In this document: positions 1-10,873 of the stretch, one piece after another
Position numbering within the stretch: position 1 is the stretch's first letter
Layout: each line of letters begins with the position of its first letter
Assembly (NCBI GenBank): GCA_034933285.1
Contig: JAYFNT010000011.1
Coordinates: 1 to 64,000, forward strand
Length of the DNA stretch: 64,000 nucleotides
Origin: RPRC01 sp034933285
GTDB lineage: Bacteria > Desulfobacterota > Desulfuromonadia > Geobacterales > Geobacteraceae
Direction of reading: 5' to 3'
Notes under the pieces: generated by a model
What the model saw: only the letters and a program-made list of their open reading frames with translations
Database searches by the model: none
Told to the model about the DNA's origin: nothing
Position numbers and translations under genes: made by a program

Positions 1-124
1 ACAAATGCACAAATCCAGGTATCTTCCCCGTCGCAAACTCAACGTGCACACGCTCCTCAAAATCACGGATCTCTCGCATCGTCCGGTACGCCTTCAGAAG
101 ATCCTCTTTCTTCAGTTCCGCCAT
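1..124 (-). CDS. acoA: Acetoin dehydrogenase E1 alpha subunit, N-terminal part
   Basis: Partial gene running off the left edge; only the first 41 codons are visible. The visible protein starts MAELKKEDLLKAYRTM and continues with REIRDFEERV, the typical N-terminus of TPP-dependent alpha subunits of the pyruvate/acetoin dehydrogenase family. The start is set by GGAAAGGAGAG just upstream. The next gene upstream on the same strand is an AcoX-type kinase, the usual acoXABC order, so acetoin cleavage (acetoin to acetyl-CoA and acetaldehyde) is favoured over pyruvate dehydrogenase. The thiamine genes nearby would supply its cofactor. Pyruvate dehydrogenase E1 alpha cannot be excluded from 41 residues alone. 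Confidence 0.75.
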   Translation of the reverse strand, partial: MAELKKEDLLKAYRTMREIRDFEERVHVEFATGKIPGFVHL

Positions 125-207
125 CTCGTTCTCTCCTTTCCTTCCTAGAGTTTTAGCTTATTACCAGTACTGCCGTCATACCCACGGAAATCTCACCCAG
201 TGACTTG

Positions 208-1245
208 TCAGTTACGATGATGCCGGACAAGCACATGATTTTTAGCAGCCTGCTGCATGACCTTGTTGACGTCCACGGTTACGGGGCCATCCATTTCCAG
301 CCACACTTTCACGGAATCGTTTTCCGAAAATTCAATTTCCCTCTCCCCGTCCAGAGCTATCGTGCCTCTCAAGGTTTCGGCCTTGAAAACCTCCTTGGGC
401 CGGACTTCGCTGACTTCCGCCACGCTGACCGGAAGCAGCACGCCCGGTGCGATAGGCGCCTCAACAGTCATGAAACCCTCACCCGGGGGGGCAACGACCA
501 AACGCAAGCCATATCCATCCGAGCGGCTTACCGGGTGTATGAGGGCAGGAATGGAGGATAAACCGATTGCGTCCGGCTCCGCGAAAGCAACGAACAGCTC
601 CTTGAGGCAGGAAGCCTCCCACAGGGCCCTGGCGCCGATCCAGCACTCCGAGGACACACCGAGGTCCACGAGAGCCATGTCTTTACGAGATCCGTTCACT
701 TCACAGCGCAGCACCTTGTTCCTTGACACAACGTCTTTGAGCCGCACCTTGCCCGAGGCAACCAGCCCGGCTGCGAGCCCGGTGATCGTGGCCTCCCTTA
801 TCTCGGGGAAAACGTTGTTCGTGCCAGTAGAAAGGGTCAGGAGCGGCGTGTCCCCGCTTGCGCTTGCCACCACCCGGTGCGTTCCATCTCCTCCCATGAC
901 TATGATCACTGAGACACCCATACTCACCATCAGTTCTGCTGCCTTCAGAGAATCGGCGGCTGAGTCACTGATCGGCATCTCCAGGAAGCTGACACGGGGA
1001 AAGCCGGAGATTTCGGAAGATCTGCCATGCCTCATGGCGTGGATAACACGTGAAGCAATTCCGCTGACGTCCGGCAGCATGAACACTTCGCCAATGCCCA
1101 GCTTCCCAAGCACTCCCAGAATGCGCAAAACCATGTTGCTCTTTTCAGAATTCTGGAAGACGGACGCCTTTGTTACCAGGCGCCGCAAATCCCGGCCGGA
1201 CATGGGATTTGCAATAATTCCTACGGAAGGTTTCGTATTGTGCAT
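208..1245 (-). CDS. acoX: AcoX, ATP-NAD kinase-like protein of the acetoin operon
   Basis: A 345-residue member of the ATP-NAD/AcoX kinase family. A phosphate-binding NPMSGRD segment lies at about residues 13-19 and the GGDGT motif of NAD-kinase-like folds at 118-122, followed by an STGTNN segment. AcoX is the conserved first gene of acetoin catabolic operons, but its biochemical role is not established; the NAD-kinase fold suggests phosphorylation of a nucleotide or small molecule. The start follows GGTGAAG. It sits 84 nt ahead of acoA on the same strand and about 58 nt downstream of a sigma-54 promoter, so it is probably the first gene of the operon. Confidence 0.85.
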   Translation of the reverse strand: MHNTKPSVGIIANPMSGRDLRRLVTKASVFQNSEKSNMVLRILGVLGKLGIGEVFMLPDVSGIASRVIHAMRHGRSSEISGFPRVSFLEMPISDSAADSLKAAELMVSMGVSVIIVMGGDGTHRVVASASGDTPLLTLSTGTNNVFPEIREATITGLAAGLVASGKVRLKDVVSRNKVLRCEVNGSRKDMALVDLGVSSECWIGARALWEASCLKELFVAFAEPDAIGLSSIPALIHPVSRSDGYGLRLVVAPPGEGFMTVEAPIAPGVLLPVSVAEVSEVRPKEVFKAETLRGTIALDGEREIEFSENDSVKVWLEMDGPVTVDVNKVMQQAAKNHVLVRHHRN

Positions 1246-1302
1246 GTCTTCACCAAATTTTTAATCAAACGAAATAATTTTATAGTCTCTGTGCAGAACA
1301 AG

Positions 1303-1318
1303 AGCACAACGCATGCCA
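1303..1318 (-). promoter_or_regulatory. Sigma-54 (-24/-12) promoter of the aco operon
   Basis: The minus strand reads TGGCATGCGTTGTGCT, close to the sigma-54 consensus TGGCAC-N5-TTGC, with the GG and GC dinucleotides at the required spacing. It lies 58 nt before the acoX start. An AcoR-type sigma-54 activator is encoded at 8.7-10.8 kb, which fits. The promoter is inferred from sequence only. Confidence 0.7.
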
Positions 1319-1388
1319 CCATTTGAAATGCTGAACCGTGCAACTCACCGGGACCCGCTGCCATTTCTGTCAATATTTCTTTATTATC

Positions 1389-1402
1389 AACTGTTTACAG
1401 TT
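1389..1402. promoter_or_regulatory. Candidate activator-binding palindrome upstream of the aco promoter
   Basis: AACTGTTTACAGTT has perfect 6-bp half-sites (AACTGT/ACAGTT) and lies about 75 bp upstream of the sigma-54 promoter, a normal distance for an enhancer-type activator. A related string, TGTTACAGTTGTT, lies at about 1505-1517. AcoR is the natural candidate to bind here; this is inference. Confidence 0.4.
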
Positions 1403-1610
1403 TTCGGCATTTTGCAAATCTTCTTTTCAGAAGGTTTGAGACTTTGTCCGAATCAATGCAAACATGAAATCCACGGCTGAAAGACGTTTAGATGCCGGGG
1501 CAAATGTTACAGTTGTTCTCAGGAGCTGTGAGACACCTGTATCAAGGGCGTCAGGATTGGAATTACAGGAATTGAAAGCACAGAATATTAAGCAGGAAGC
1601 GGAAAAAGAG

Positions 1611-1648
1611 AACGGCAACCAGTGGAGTAAAGCCCACTGGTTGCCGTT
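1611..1648 (-). terminator. Intrinsic terminator of the Lin0512 gene
   Basis: A 15-bp perfect stem (AACGGCAACCAGTGG with its complement at 1634-1648) and an 8-nt loop. On the minus strand it is followed by CTCTTTTTCC. It lies about 35 nt after the Lin0512 stop and separates that unit from the aco operon, which has its own promoter. Confidence 0.75.
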
Positions 1649-1681
1649 TCTGCAGTTACCGCAAATTGAGGGAATTGCATG

Positions 1682-2047
1682 TCAGGAAGCACTATCTACA
1701 TACACCGTAAGCGCGGCAACAGCCACGACGATAGTATCTCCGCTCCCCAGCGCCGGCACTTCCAACCCACGGGTCTCAAGCCCTCCCTCAACGACTTCCA
1801 ATTCCCTGGAACCGAAGGGGATCACATCAAGGACTTCATTATCGTCTACATCCGCAGGCTTCGGGCAGCCGATCCTGACTTTGACGTGCATGGACGCGGG
1901 ATCTTTCATCCCCACTATCTCGAAGAGACCGCACAGGCAGCTTCGTGAAACTGCGTCCTTCACAGCTCTCTTCGCAGCCTTTGTCACGTTTCCCCCGTGG
2001 AGATCAGCCCCGTAACCTAGTTCAACGACATAACGTTTCAACGCCAT
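1682..2047 (-). CDS. Lin0512 family conserved hypothetical protein
   Basis: A 121-residue protein resembling the Lin0512 family, beginning MALKRYVVELGYGADLHGGN. The family is small, soluble and functionally uncharacterised, with a conserved N-terminal RYVVELG..DLHG block and a C-terminal region rich in valine and alanine. The start is placed at 2047 because AGGAGGTAAAAG precedes it; a longer frame begins at 2083 but has no ribosome-binding site. It is the last gene of the minus-strand run that includes thiC, thiS and thiG, and is followed by a strong terminator. No function is assigned. Confidence 0.7.
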   Translation of the reverse strand: MALKRYVVELGYGADLHGGNVTKAAKRAVKDAVSRSCLCGLFEIVGMKDPASMHVKVRIGCPKPADVDDNEVLDVIPFGSRELEVVEGGLETRGLEVPALGSGDTIVVAVAALTVYVDSAS

Positions 2048-2119
2048 GGCTTTTACCTCCTGAATGTTCGTAATCCGGCACACAAGGCAATCGGTTATAC
2101 GTTTTATATCTGCTTCACG

Positions 2120-2881
2120 TCAGCAAAGGAAATCACGCACAAGCTTTTCGAACAAGTCCGGCGCCTCAGCATGAACCCAATGCCCGGCACCGGGGACCGT
2201 AACAATCCCTGCCCGGGGAAAATGCTTCTTGATGACGCCATGATCTTCAGTCCTTATATAATCGGAATTCCCACCCCTTAAGAACATAGCCGGCTTATCG
2301 AACACACCTTCCCATCCAGGGGCCGAAATGATTTCATGATAATTCTCGCGCAGAGCTGCCAGGTTCATTTTCCACTGCAGCTTTCCCGTCTCCGTCATAA
2401 CCAGGTTCTTCAGCAGGAACTCCGAGACAGACCGGTCGCCAATCCCTTTTTCGATCTCCGGGCGAACTTCGTTCCGGCTTGTGAACCTGTCGAGACGGAT
2501 CGAGGACAGCGCGCGGAAAATCCCCTCATGGGCGGGGAGATAGGCTCGCGGCGCAATGTCAACCACTACAAGCTTGTTGACATGCTCCGGTTGCTGTACT
2601 GCAAGCTGCATGGCCACCTTGCCGCCCATGGAATGCCCCAGCAGATGGGCGGAGCCGATGGAGTGGCTGTGCATGAACTCCATTATGTCCTCAGCCATCA
2701 GGGCGCAGCTGAATTCGGCGCTGTGAGGTGAACCGCCATGGTTTCGCAAGTCAACGGTGATAACCCGGTAACGGTCCGACAATTTCCTGCTCATCGTTCG
2801 CCAGTTGTCCAGCGAACCGAAGAGCCCGTGGAGGATTATCAGGGGATGCCCCGAACCGCGGCTTTCATAGTTAAGTTGCAT
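2120..2881 (-). CDS. Alpha/beta-fold hydrolase (YbfF/esterase-like)
   Basis: A 253-residue alpha/beta hydrolase. The oxyanion-hole HG lies at residues 18-19, the nucleophile elbow GHSMGG around Ser84, and the likely catalytic histidine in GAGHW near residue 234. Length and motifs fit the YbfF-type acyl esterases; the true substrate is not visible in the sequence. It lies about 110 nt downstream of the YhcC-like gene and 73 nt before the Lin0512 gene, all on the minus strand, so it is probably co-transcribed. Confidence 0.8.
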   Translation of the reverse strand: MQLNYESRGSGHPLIILHGLFGSLDNWRTMSRKLSDRYRVITVDLRNHGGSPHSAEFSCALMAEDIMEFMHSHSIGSAHLLGHSMGGKVAMQLAVQQPEHVNKLVVVDIAPRAYLPAHEGIFRALSSIRLDRFTSRNEVRPEIEKGIGDRSVSEFLLKNLVMTETGKLQWKMNLAALRENYHEIISAPGWEGVFDKPAMFLRGGNSDYIRTEDHGVIKKHFPRAGIVTVPGAGHWVHAEAPDLFEKLVRDFLC

Positions 2882-2993
2882 TTCGTATCGACCTTAAGCC
2901 GGCAATTGCGTTTCAATTCCGCAAGAAGCAGAGAAAACCCGGCATTCAAGCTGCTCTCCTGCGTGATCCTGGACCTGAGGAGTGCGGAAGTAA

Positions 2994-3953
2994 TCAGAGA
3001 TTGCTTACCCTGCGGTTGTCGACAGGCAGTCTGCACCCCTGCCATGTTCCGCGCCTCACCAGCTCGTTGACGACCGCGTACCACATCTGGTTGTTTTTCA
3101 GGCCCCAGCCCGGTGCAACCAGCAGGCCGAGCGGCGCGGAGCCGTACAACCTCTGTATCGCCACATGCGCGGGGAGACGCTCCAGGAAGTCACAGACCGT
3201 TGAAATATACTCTCGCAGTGAAATCGGCTGGTACTGTCCGGCTTCGTACAGTTCCGCCAGCCTCGTGCCGCGCACGGCATGGAGCTGGTGGATTTTCAGT
3301 GAATCGATCGGCAAGCGGGAAATGAGTTCGGCTGTCTTCAGGAAGGATGAGCGGGTTTCTCCGGGGAAACCGTAGATGAGATGGGTGCAGATATCGATCC
3401 CGCGGTCAGCCACCCGCTCGACCGTTTTCAGATAATCGGCCAGTGAGTGCCCCCGGTTCATCCAGGAAAGTATGGCGTCGTCCATGGACTGCAGGCCGAG
3501 TTCGATACAGACGTAATAGCTGCGTGCCAGTTCCGTGAGGAGAGCCAGGGCATCGTCCCCCAATGCGTCCGGTCTGGTCCCGACCGAAATGCCGACCACG
3601 TCGGGATGATCCAGTGCACGTAAGTAGAGATCCCGGAGCTTCTTCACCGGGCCGTAGGTATTGGTGAACTTCTGGAAATAGATTATGAACTTCTCGCTTG
3701 CCAGCCTTTTCCGGTGCCAGGCCATTCCCTCGGCCATCTGCCGCTCAATGGGAACGACGGGCTTTGTGGCATCGGGGGAGAAGGATGCATTGTCGCAGTA
3801 AATGCAGCCGCCGGTTCCCTTGGTACCGTCACGGTTCGGACAGGTGAAGCCTCCATCCACGTTGACTTTGCTGACGCGGCAGCCAAAACGGCGCCGCAGG
3901 TAGAAACCATATGAATTGATATGCAGATCTTTGTGAACGAGGTCGTCAAACAT
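2994..3953 (-). CDS. Radical SAM protein, YhcC/TIGR01212 family
   Basis: A radical SAM protein of about 319 residues. Its iron-sulphur ligands are in the widened motif CPNRDGTKGTGGCIYC (CX11CX2C), the hallmark of the YhcC/Elp3-like group. GTRPDAL and ELGLQS segments follow, as in other members. The family is widespread and its substrate is unknown. I use the ATG at 3953, which has GGAG five bases upstream, rather than the GTG at 3956. A second family member is encoded at 61.2 kb on the other strand. Confidence 0.85.
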   Translation of the reverse strand: MFDDLVHKDLHINSYGFYLRRRFGCRVSKVNVDGGFTCPNRDGTKGTGGCIYCDNASFSPDATKPVVPIERQMAEGMAWHRKRLASEKFIIYFQKFTNTYGPVKKLRDLYLRALDHPDVVGISVGTRPDALGDDALALLTELARSYYVCIELGLQSMDDAILSWMNRGHSLADYLKTVERVADRGIDICTHLIYGFPGETRSSFLKTAELISRLPIDSLKIHQLHAVRGTRLAELYEAGQYQPISLREYISTVCDFLERLPAHVAIQRLYGSAPLGLLVAPGWGLKNNQMWYAVVNELVRRGTWQGCRLPVDNRRVSNL

Positions 3954-4079
3954 CACTACTCCGGTGCAACAGCGGTAAGCAGAAAAGATGCCGCCATTCG
4001 CAGTTCCTGATTGCCTGTTCGTGCCGTATCGGCATCATCCGAAAATTATCCGTAAAAAAACCGGGGTGTCGCCTCCTTG

Positions 4080-4862
4080 TCAGCCGATTACCCCTTCCAG
4101 GGGGCTGGATGCGGTTGCATAAAGCTTTCGCGGGATGCGCCCGGAACGGTACGCAAGCCGGCCTGCCCGGACCGCGAGATTCATGGCCTCGGCCATGGCA
4201 ACAGGGTCCTTGGCCCCGGAAATCGCGGTATTCATAAGCACTCCGTCGCACCCCAGTTCCATTGCTATTGCAGCATCAGATGCTGTCCCCACGCCGGCAT
4301 CAACAATGACCGGAACTTTGACGGTTTCCATGATTATTCTTATGTTGAAGGGATTGCGTATGCCCAGACCGCTCCCTATGGGAGCTCCGAGCGGCATGAC
4401 TGCCGCGCATCCCAGGTCTTCCAGTTTCTTGCACATGATCGGATCATCCGACGTGTACGGGAGTACGGTAAAACCTTCCTTGACCAGGGTCTCAGCCGCT
4501 TTCAAGAGCTCTTCGTTGTCCGGAAATAGTGTCTTCTGGTCGCCCAGAACTTCCAGCTTTACGAAGTCGGAAAGACCGGCCTCGCGGGCCAGACGGCATG
4601 TTCTGACCGCTTCGTCGGCCGTATAGCATCCCGCCGTGTTGGGCAGCAGGGTGTATTTTTTCAGATCGATATGATCGAGAAGCGATTCCTTGTTCCGGTC
4701 CGAGATGTTCACCCTTCTCACGGCCACGGTAACTATTTCCGCTCCCGAAGCATCCAGCGATTGTACCATCTGCCTGAAATCCGCGTATTTACCCGTACCG
4801 ACCATGAGTCGCGAGTGGAACTCGCGTCCGGCTATCTTCAATGTGTCATTAAGTGAAGCCAT
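4080..4862 (-). CDS. thiG: Thiazole synthase ThiG
   Basis: ThiG makes the thiazole phosphate moiety of thiamine from 1-deoxyxylulose-5-phosphate, dehydroglycine and sulphur carried by ThiS thiocarboxylate. The protein is a TIM barrel of about 260 residues. The catalytic lysine that forms the imine with the sugar lies in FVKLEVLGD near residue 102, and the phosphate-binding DAGVGTASDAA segment lies near residue 185. The ATG at 4862 has AAGGAGAG upstream; a TTG one codon earlier is less likely. It follows thiS by 13 nt in the order thiC-thiS-thiG. Confidence 0.95.
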   Translation of the reverse strand: MASLNDTLKIAGREFHSRLMVGTGKYADFRQMVQSLDASGAEIVTVAVRRVNISDRNKESLLDHIDLKKYTLLPNTAGCYTADEAVRTCRLAREAGLSDFVKLEVLGDQKTLFPDNEELLKAAETLVKEGFTVLPYTSDDPIMCKKLEDLGCAAVMPLGAPIGSGLGIRNPFNIRIIMETVKVPVIVDAGVGTASDAAIAMELGCDGVLMNTAISGAKDPVAMAEAMNLAVRAGRLAYRSGRIPRKLYATASSPLEGVIG

Positions 4863-4875
4863 CAATGCTCTCCTT

Positions 4876-5102
4876 TTACCCTCCCCCGACGAACCAGACG
4901 ATTTCCAGCTGGTCCCCTTCCGTGAGAATGGTGTTTTGATACTCGTTTTTCCTGAGAATCGACAGGTTCAGCTCTACTGCAATGGGAACCGGGTCGCACT
5001 CAACGGAATGCAGATATTCCTGCACGCTCATGCTGGTGATGGACTTTTTTTCGCCATTCACCATGATGCTGAAGGTTTTGCCTGGTGGCGCCAGTTCCGG
5101 AG

Positions 5103-5106
<4 letters not shown>
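4876..5106 (-). CDS. thiS: Sulphur carrier protein ThiS
   Basis: A ubiquitin-like sulphur carrier of about 76 residues ending in Gly-Gly-Gly; the C-terminal glycine would be adenylated and converted to a thiocarboxylate for ThiG. The start at 5106 overlaps the thiC stop as ATGA, which implies translational coupling, and GAGAGG precedes it. The N-terminus is about ten residues longer than typical ThiS, so an internal start at MVNGEKKS is also possible. The normal Gly-Gly end is extended by one glycine. Confidence 0.9.
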
Positions 5107-6941
<1,835 letters not shown>

Positions 6942-7032
6942 GTTTTTCTCCTGTTGTTTGCTTGGGTAGACACTGCGGGAAAGCAACAGCGACATTTATT
7001 TTAATCTTCAGGCGATGGCAGGTTCAGGGATT

Positions 7033-7299
7033 TCACGCTTCCGAAGCAGCCGAATCAGTAGTCAGCAATCGATAGAAATTTATTTCCTTCACAACAGCCT
7101 CGACCAGTGAATCAGCCGTACAATCAACCTCACCATCACGATACGAGTTGAGACAGATAAGGATCCGGTCCAGAAATGATTCCAGTGATTCTAAATGCAT
7201 TTCAAGCGCCTGAATCCGGCAAACCATTTCCTGCAGCCTCTTCCCCTGTTCGCAGGACTTTTTCCTGTTTTCTTCGAAATCCAGCAGTCGGTTTAACAC
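7033..7299 (-). CDS. Small hypothetical coiled-coil protein
   Basis: An 88-residue reading frame starting at GTG (7299), chosen because AAAAGGAG lies eight bases upstream. The sequence is rich in Leu, Glu, Arg and Lys with heptad-like spacing (residues 5-60), contains three cysteines, and has no recognised domain. It lies about 90 nt upstream of thiC on the same strand and may be the first gene of that unit. It could be a spurious frame; the well-placed ribosome-binding site is the main support. Confidence 0.45.
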   Translation of the reverse strand: MLNRLLDFEENRKKSCEQGKRLQEMVCRIQALEMHLESLESFLDRILICLNSYRDGEVDCTADSLVEAVVKEINFYRLLTTDSAASEA

Positions 7300-7353
7300 T
7301 GTTGTGCTCCTTTTACCGCTCTGAATGTCAAGGTGTGCCTGAAATACAAACAC

Positions 7354-7699
7354 TGTTCACTATACAAAAGCAAAAAGAGCACCACACCATATCTCATTTT
7401 CCACAAATCCACCCGCAAACCTGATTTGTGTAATGATTTCATATATCGCCGCCTGTTTCCCACATATCCGGGCTCAACGCGGCGCTCCCACTCCGGTACG
7501 ACATGCAACACCTGGAGCCGTTTGCTGCAACAAGTGTATCACTTCTGCGCCGGCAGCGGGAAGTGTGCGTTTACGCATGTTCCATGGATATTCGCGGGAC
7601 CGGCGAAAAAAGCGGAGTGTTTGCGGACGAAGCGGTCCGCCATTCAATCTGGCCTCTTTTGTGCTTTGCAAGAAAGTTACACGTTGAATTCCACTTTAA
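7354..7699. other. Divergent intergenic region between the thiC unit and thiL
   Basis: About 350 bases with no convincing gene. It must contain the promoters for the minus-strand small protein/thiC unit and for thiL on the plus strand, but I cannot point to a strong -35/-10 pair, and there is no recognisable TPP riboswitch on either strand. Confidence 0.5.
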
Positions 7700-7711
7700 A
7701 TGGGAAAAGAA

Positions 7712-8773
7712 ATGATGATACAAAGCAAAACCTGCCGGCATATTCATGAACTGGGAGAATTCGGGCTCATCAACCTGATTTCCGGGAAAGTCCGCTCGAC
7801 ACCGACCGTCCCGGTCGGCATAGGTGACGACGCAGCTGCTTTCGAATGGCAAAAAGGCTGCATCGGTCTCACAACCAGTGACATGCTGGTTGAAGGCGTT
7901 CATTTCGACCTTTCTTTCAGCGACCCCTTCCGCCTCGGCAGGAAATCTCTCGCCGTGAACCTCTCCGACATCGCGGCAATGGGTGGAATACCACGCTGGT
8001 TTCTCCTGTCCATAGCGATTCCGGCCAAACTTTCAGTCGGATTTATCGAGCTGTTCACAACCGGAATGCTGGGGCTTGCAGATGAATACGGAACCGTTCT
8101 GGTAGGCGGGGATACCTGCGCATCGAATGAAGGGCTGGTCATATCAATAACACTTTACGGCGAGCAACAGGGAGACAGGATAGTTCAACGCCAGGGAGCA
8201 CGTCCCGGTGATGCGATATTTGTCACCGGCACGCTGGGTGACTCGGCATTGGGTCTTGAACTCCTGCGTAAAGGGAAAATGGAGGGAATATGCATCAACA
8301 GGCATCTCGACCCGTCACCCAGAGTCCGTGAAGGCCGGGCACTGGCCGAAGCCGGCCTGGCGACAGCCATGATCGACATAAGCGACGGGCTGCTGTCCGA
8401 TCTTGGGCACATAGCCGAAAAATTCGGCTCAGGCGCCATAGTGCGCCATGACAGGATTCCGCTCTCGCAGGAGTTTTCCGACTATGTCAAATCCACATCC
8501 GGCAGAGATTATTCTCTCGCGCTTGGCGGCGGTGAGGACTACGAACTCCTTTTCACTGCTCCGGCCCTGAACCGGGACGCAATCCGTTCTCTCTTCGCGG
8601 AACTGGGAACCCCTGTGACCGAGATAGGCGAAATCACCTCAATACCTGGAATTCAAGTTCTCTCTTCCGAAGGAAAGCCGGTTCCAACGGCGAACGCGGG
8701 GTTTGATCATTTCAGATCCCCGGGCAGACCATTCGGAATTAAAGGGTCCCTTCCAGTTCATTCGGAGGGATGA
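7712..8773 (+). CDS. thiL: Thiamine-monophosphate kinase ThiL
   Basis: ThiL phosphorylates thiamine monophosphate to thiamine pyrophosphate, the last step of the pathway. The protein is about 353 residues. The N-terminal GIGDDAAAF, central VGGDTC and GLLSDLGH, and C-terminal GGGEDYELLF blocks are all diagnostic. The ATG at 7712 (or 7715) follows GGAAAAG. It is divergent from the thiC unit. Its last 35 bases overlap the 3' end of the acoR-like gene on the opposite strand, so the two transcripts converge. Confidence 0.93.
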   Translation: MMIQSKTCRHIHELGEFGLINLISGKVRSTPTVPVGIGDDAAAFEWQKGCIGLTTSDMLVEGVHFDLSFSDPFRLGRKSLAVNLSDIAAMGGIPRWFLLSIAIPAKLSVGFIELFTTGMLGLADEYGTVLVGGDTCASNEGLVISITLYGEQQGDRIVQRQGARPGDAIFVTGTLGDSALGLELLRKGKMEGICINRHLDPSPRVREGRALAEAGLATAMIDISDGLLSDLGHIAEKFGSGAIVRHDRIPLSQEFSDYVKSTSGRDYSLALGGGEDYELLFTAPALNRDAIRSLFAELGTPVTEIGEITSIPGIQVLSSEGKPVPTANAGFDHFRSPGRPFGIKGSLPVHSEG

Positions 8774-10766
8774 TGCTGTACTTCTTCATTTTCCTGTAAA
8801 GCGTCGCCCTGCTGATGCGCAGGTCCACTGCAGCGCCGGTGATGTTCCACTTCTGCTTCTTCAGCACGTTGAGTATGGCCGAGCGTTCGGCATATTGCAT
8901 TGAATCCGGCGGAACCTCTTCCGTGTCAGCTGCATTGCCGCGAACGATCGTTTCGAGCGGCAGAGATGATGCCTGCAATATCTCGGGCGGCAGGTCGTAG
9001 AGCTGGATGGTTTCCGCTTCCGAAACCGCCAGAGCGTACCTCAACACGTTTCTCAGCTGTCGAATATTGCCGGGCCACGGGAAGTTCATGAGTACATTGA
9101 AAGCGTCGGCGTCAACCGGCATGGGTTTCCCGGCAGTTTCAGCTGCCAGAATATTGTTGATGAGGAGCGCCTTGTCCTTTCTTTCCCTGAGAGGCGGCAG
9201 GGTAATGGTCACGCCGTTCAGGCGGTAATAGAGATCTTCCCTGAACTCGCCCTTCCGGACCAGTTCTTCCAGATTGCGGAGCGTAGCGCAAATCACATGC
9301 AGGTCCACTCTTATGGGAGTCTCGCTTCCCAGCGGCAGGATCTCCTTCTCGGCAAGAACCCGGAGCAGCCGGGTCTGGAGGTTCAGGGGCATGTCGCCGA
9401 TTTCATCAAGGAACAGAGTACCGCCATCCGACTGAAGGATTTTGCCTCGCATCCCCTTGCTCTTGGCCCCGGTAAATGCTCCCTGTTTGTAACCGAACAA
9501 TTCGCTTTCGATCAGGGATTCAGGAATAGATGCGCAATTGAGCGCAACAAAAGGATTCTCCAACCTGTCGCTCGCATTGTGGATGGCATGGGCGAAAACC
9601 TCCTTGCCCGTGCCGGTCTCGCCGATCAGCAGAATGGAGATATCCTTGTTCATCACCCTTCGGGCGCAGTTGATATTGAACAGCATCTGTGAATCCGTAC
9701 CGGCCAGGTACTCCAGCGTCATGCCCGATGACGGGGTTCTCAGCCCTGCTTCCTTTGAATCTGCTCGAGCTGCCCCACCCTTTTCAAAAACCTGGTTCAA
9801 TTCGGGCGCCCTGAAGGTTGCGAAATACTGGGTCCCTGTACGGACGGTCTGCAGCGGCAGGATGGTTGTGGTCCTGTGCTGGGCGTGATTCGTCAGCTCA
9901 TCAAAGTGGATATCGAACACTTCGCTCACAAAACGGTTCAGGGGGCTTTGCCCGTCGCGCAGGGTCAACTCCTTGAGTGCACTGGCATTTCCGGCAATGA
10001 CACGCCCCTCTGCATCGACAGCAATTATATTTTCCGCCACAACCTCTACAAAAGCCTGTATTGAATTGAAACGTACGATCCAGCTGTCCTTGAAAAGACG
10101 CAGGAAATAGGCATTTTCAATGAGCCGCGCATAGTAGTTCACCGTCTGCAGTGCAAGAAGCTGGGACTCTTTTTCAGGGGGGGGCCGGAGAAGGGAAATA
10201 TCCAGCGTTCCCAGCAAAGTGCCGTCGGGATAGAAAAGCGGCGTGGTCGAACAGCTGAGGCCGATGTGCCGGGACCGGAAATGCTCGTCGCGGTGGATTG
10301 TAATCGGCCTTCTCTCTTCAACGCAGGTCCCCATCCCGCAGGTTCCTTCGATCGACTCAGTCCACACCGATCCTAGATAAAGGCCCGTCTCACGGTGTTC
10401 CCGTTCTTCATTCGGGTTCCCCAGATATTCGATGGTAACGCCGTTCGCATCCCCCAGCAGAATAACATATCCGGCATCGGAAACACGCTCGTACATGCTC
10501 TTCATGCCGGATCGAGCGATGTAAAGGAATTCTTCAAGAGGCTCGGTATAATCCTTCAGTGCCCTGCCCGTCAGGATTCTTGTCTTGCTCATCGTTGAAG
10601 GATCAATGTTGTATTGCGTCAGGCAGCGCTTCCATGAACCCTGGAGAGAGTTAATGGATGGATCGAGTCGATTCCTTACAATCATTTCCCTGCCGTCTTT
10701 CACCTGTTTTTCCACGCGTTCCACATGTTTGGACAAGTCTCTTGAATCCACGACGTTTCCTCCCAT
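8739..10766 (-). CDS. acoR: AcoR-like sigma-54-dependent transcriptional activator
   Basis: A 675-residue enhancer-binding protein. The N-terminal region (about 60-210) is GAF-like, as in AcoR. The central AAA+ domain has Walker A GETGTGKE, the sigma-54 contact loop GAFTGA, and a DEIGDMP Walker B segment. A Fis-type helix-turn-helix lies at the C-terminus (about 630-670). It is expected to activate the acetoin/butanediol genes from -24/-12 promoters, one of which precedes acoX. The start may be the GTG at 10751, which has GGGAGG well placed, rather than the ATG at 10766. It converges with thiL over 35 bp. Confidence 0.88.
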   Translation of the reverse strand: MGGNVVDSRDLSKHVERVEKQVKDGREMIVRNRLDPSINSLQGSWKRCLTQYNIDPSTMSKTRILTGRALKDYTEPLEEFLYIARSGMKSMYERVSDAGYVILLGDANGVTIEYLGNPNEEREHRETGLYLGSVWTESIEGTCGMGTCVEERRPITIHRDEHFRSRHIGLSCSTTPLFYPDGTLLGTLDISLLRPPPEKESQLLALQTVNYYARLIENAYFLRLFKDSWIVRFNSIQAFVEVVAENIIAVDAEGRVIAGNASALKELTLRDGQSPLNRFVSEVFDIHFDELTNHAQHRTTTILPLQTVRTGTQYFATFRAPELNQVFEKGGAARADSKEAGLRTPSSGMTLEYLAGTDSQMLFNINCARRVMNKDISILLIGETGTGKEVFAHAIHNASDRLENPFVALNCASIPESLIESELFGYKQGAFTGAKSKGMRGKILQSDGGTLFLDEIGDMPLNLQTRLLRVLAEKEILPLGSETPIRVDLHVICATLRNLEELVRKGEFREDLYYRLNGVTITLPPLRERKDKALLINNILAAETAGKPMPVDADAFNVLMNFPWPGNIRQLRNVLRYALAVSEAETIQLYDLPPEILQASSLPLETIVRGNAADTEEVPPDSMQYAERSAILNVLKKQKWNITGAAVDLRISRATLYRKMKKYSIIPPNELEGTL

Positions 10767-10873
10767 GGCAAAATTCCGAGCAGCTTTGTCGTCAACATTC
10801 TACTACATTTTTAGAATTCAAACGATATATATAATCTTATTCGTTATTTCCCCACTCAATGCATCATAAAATC

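Noticed and set aside
257..1264. 335-codon plus-strand frame opposite acoX
   Set aside because: Ser/Thr/Pro-rich composition typical of an antisense shadow; acoX on the other strand has clear motifs.
1464..2015. 183-codon plus-strand frame opposite Lin0512
   Set aside because: It runs through a strong terminator hairpin and lacks a ribosome-binding site.
6995..7299. TPP riboswitch upstream of thiC
   Set aside because: The conserved CTGAGA and TGATCTGG/GCGTAGGGA strings are not present on the minus strand; only an accidental GGTTCAGGGA occurs near 7020.
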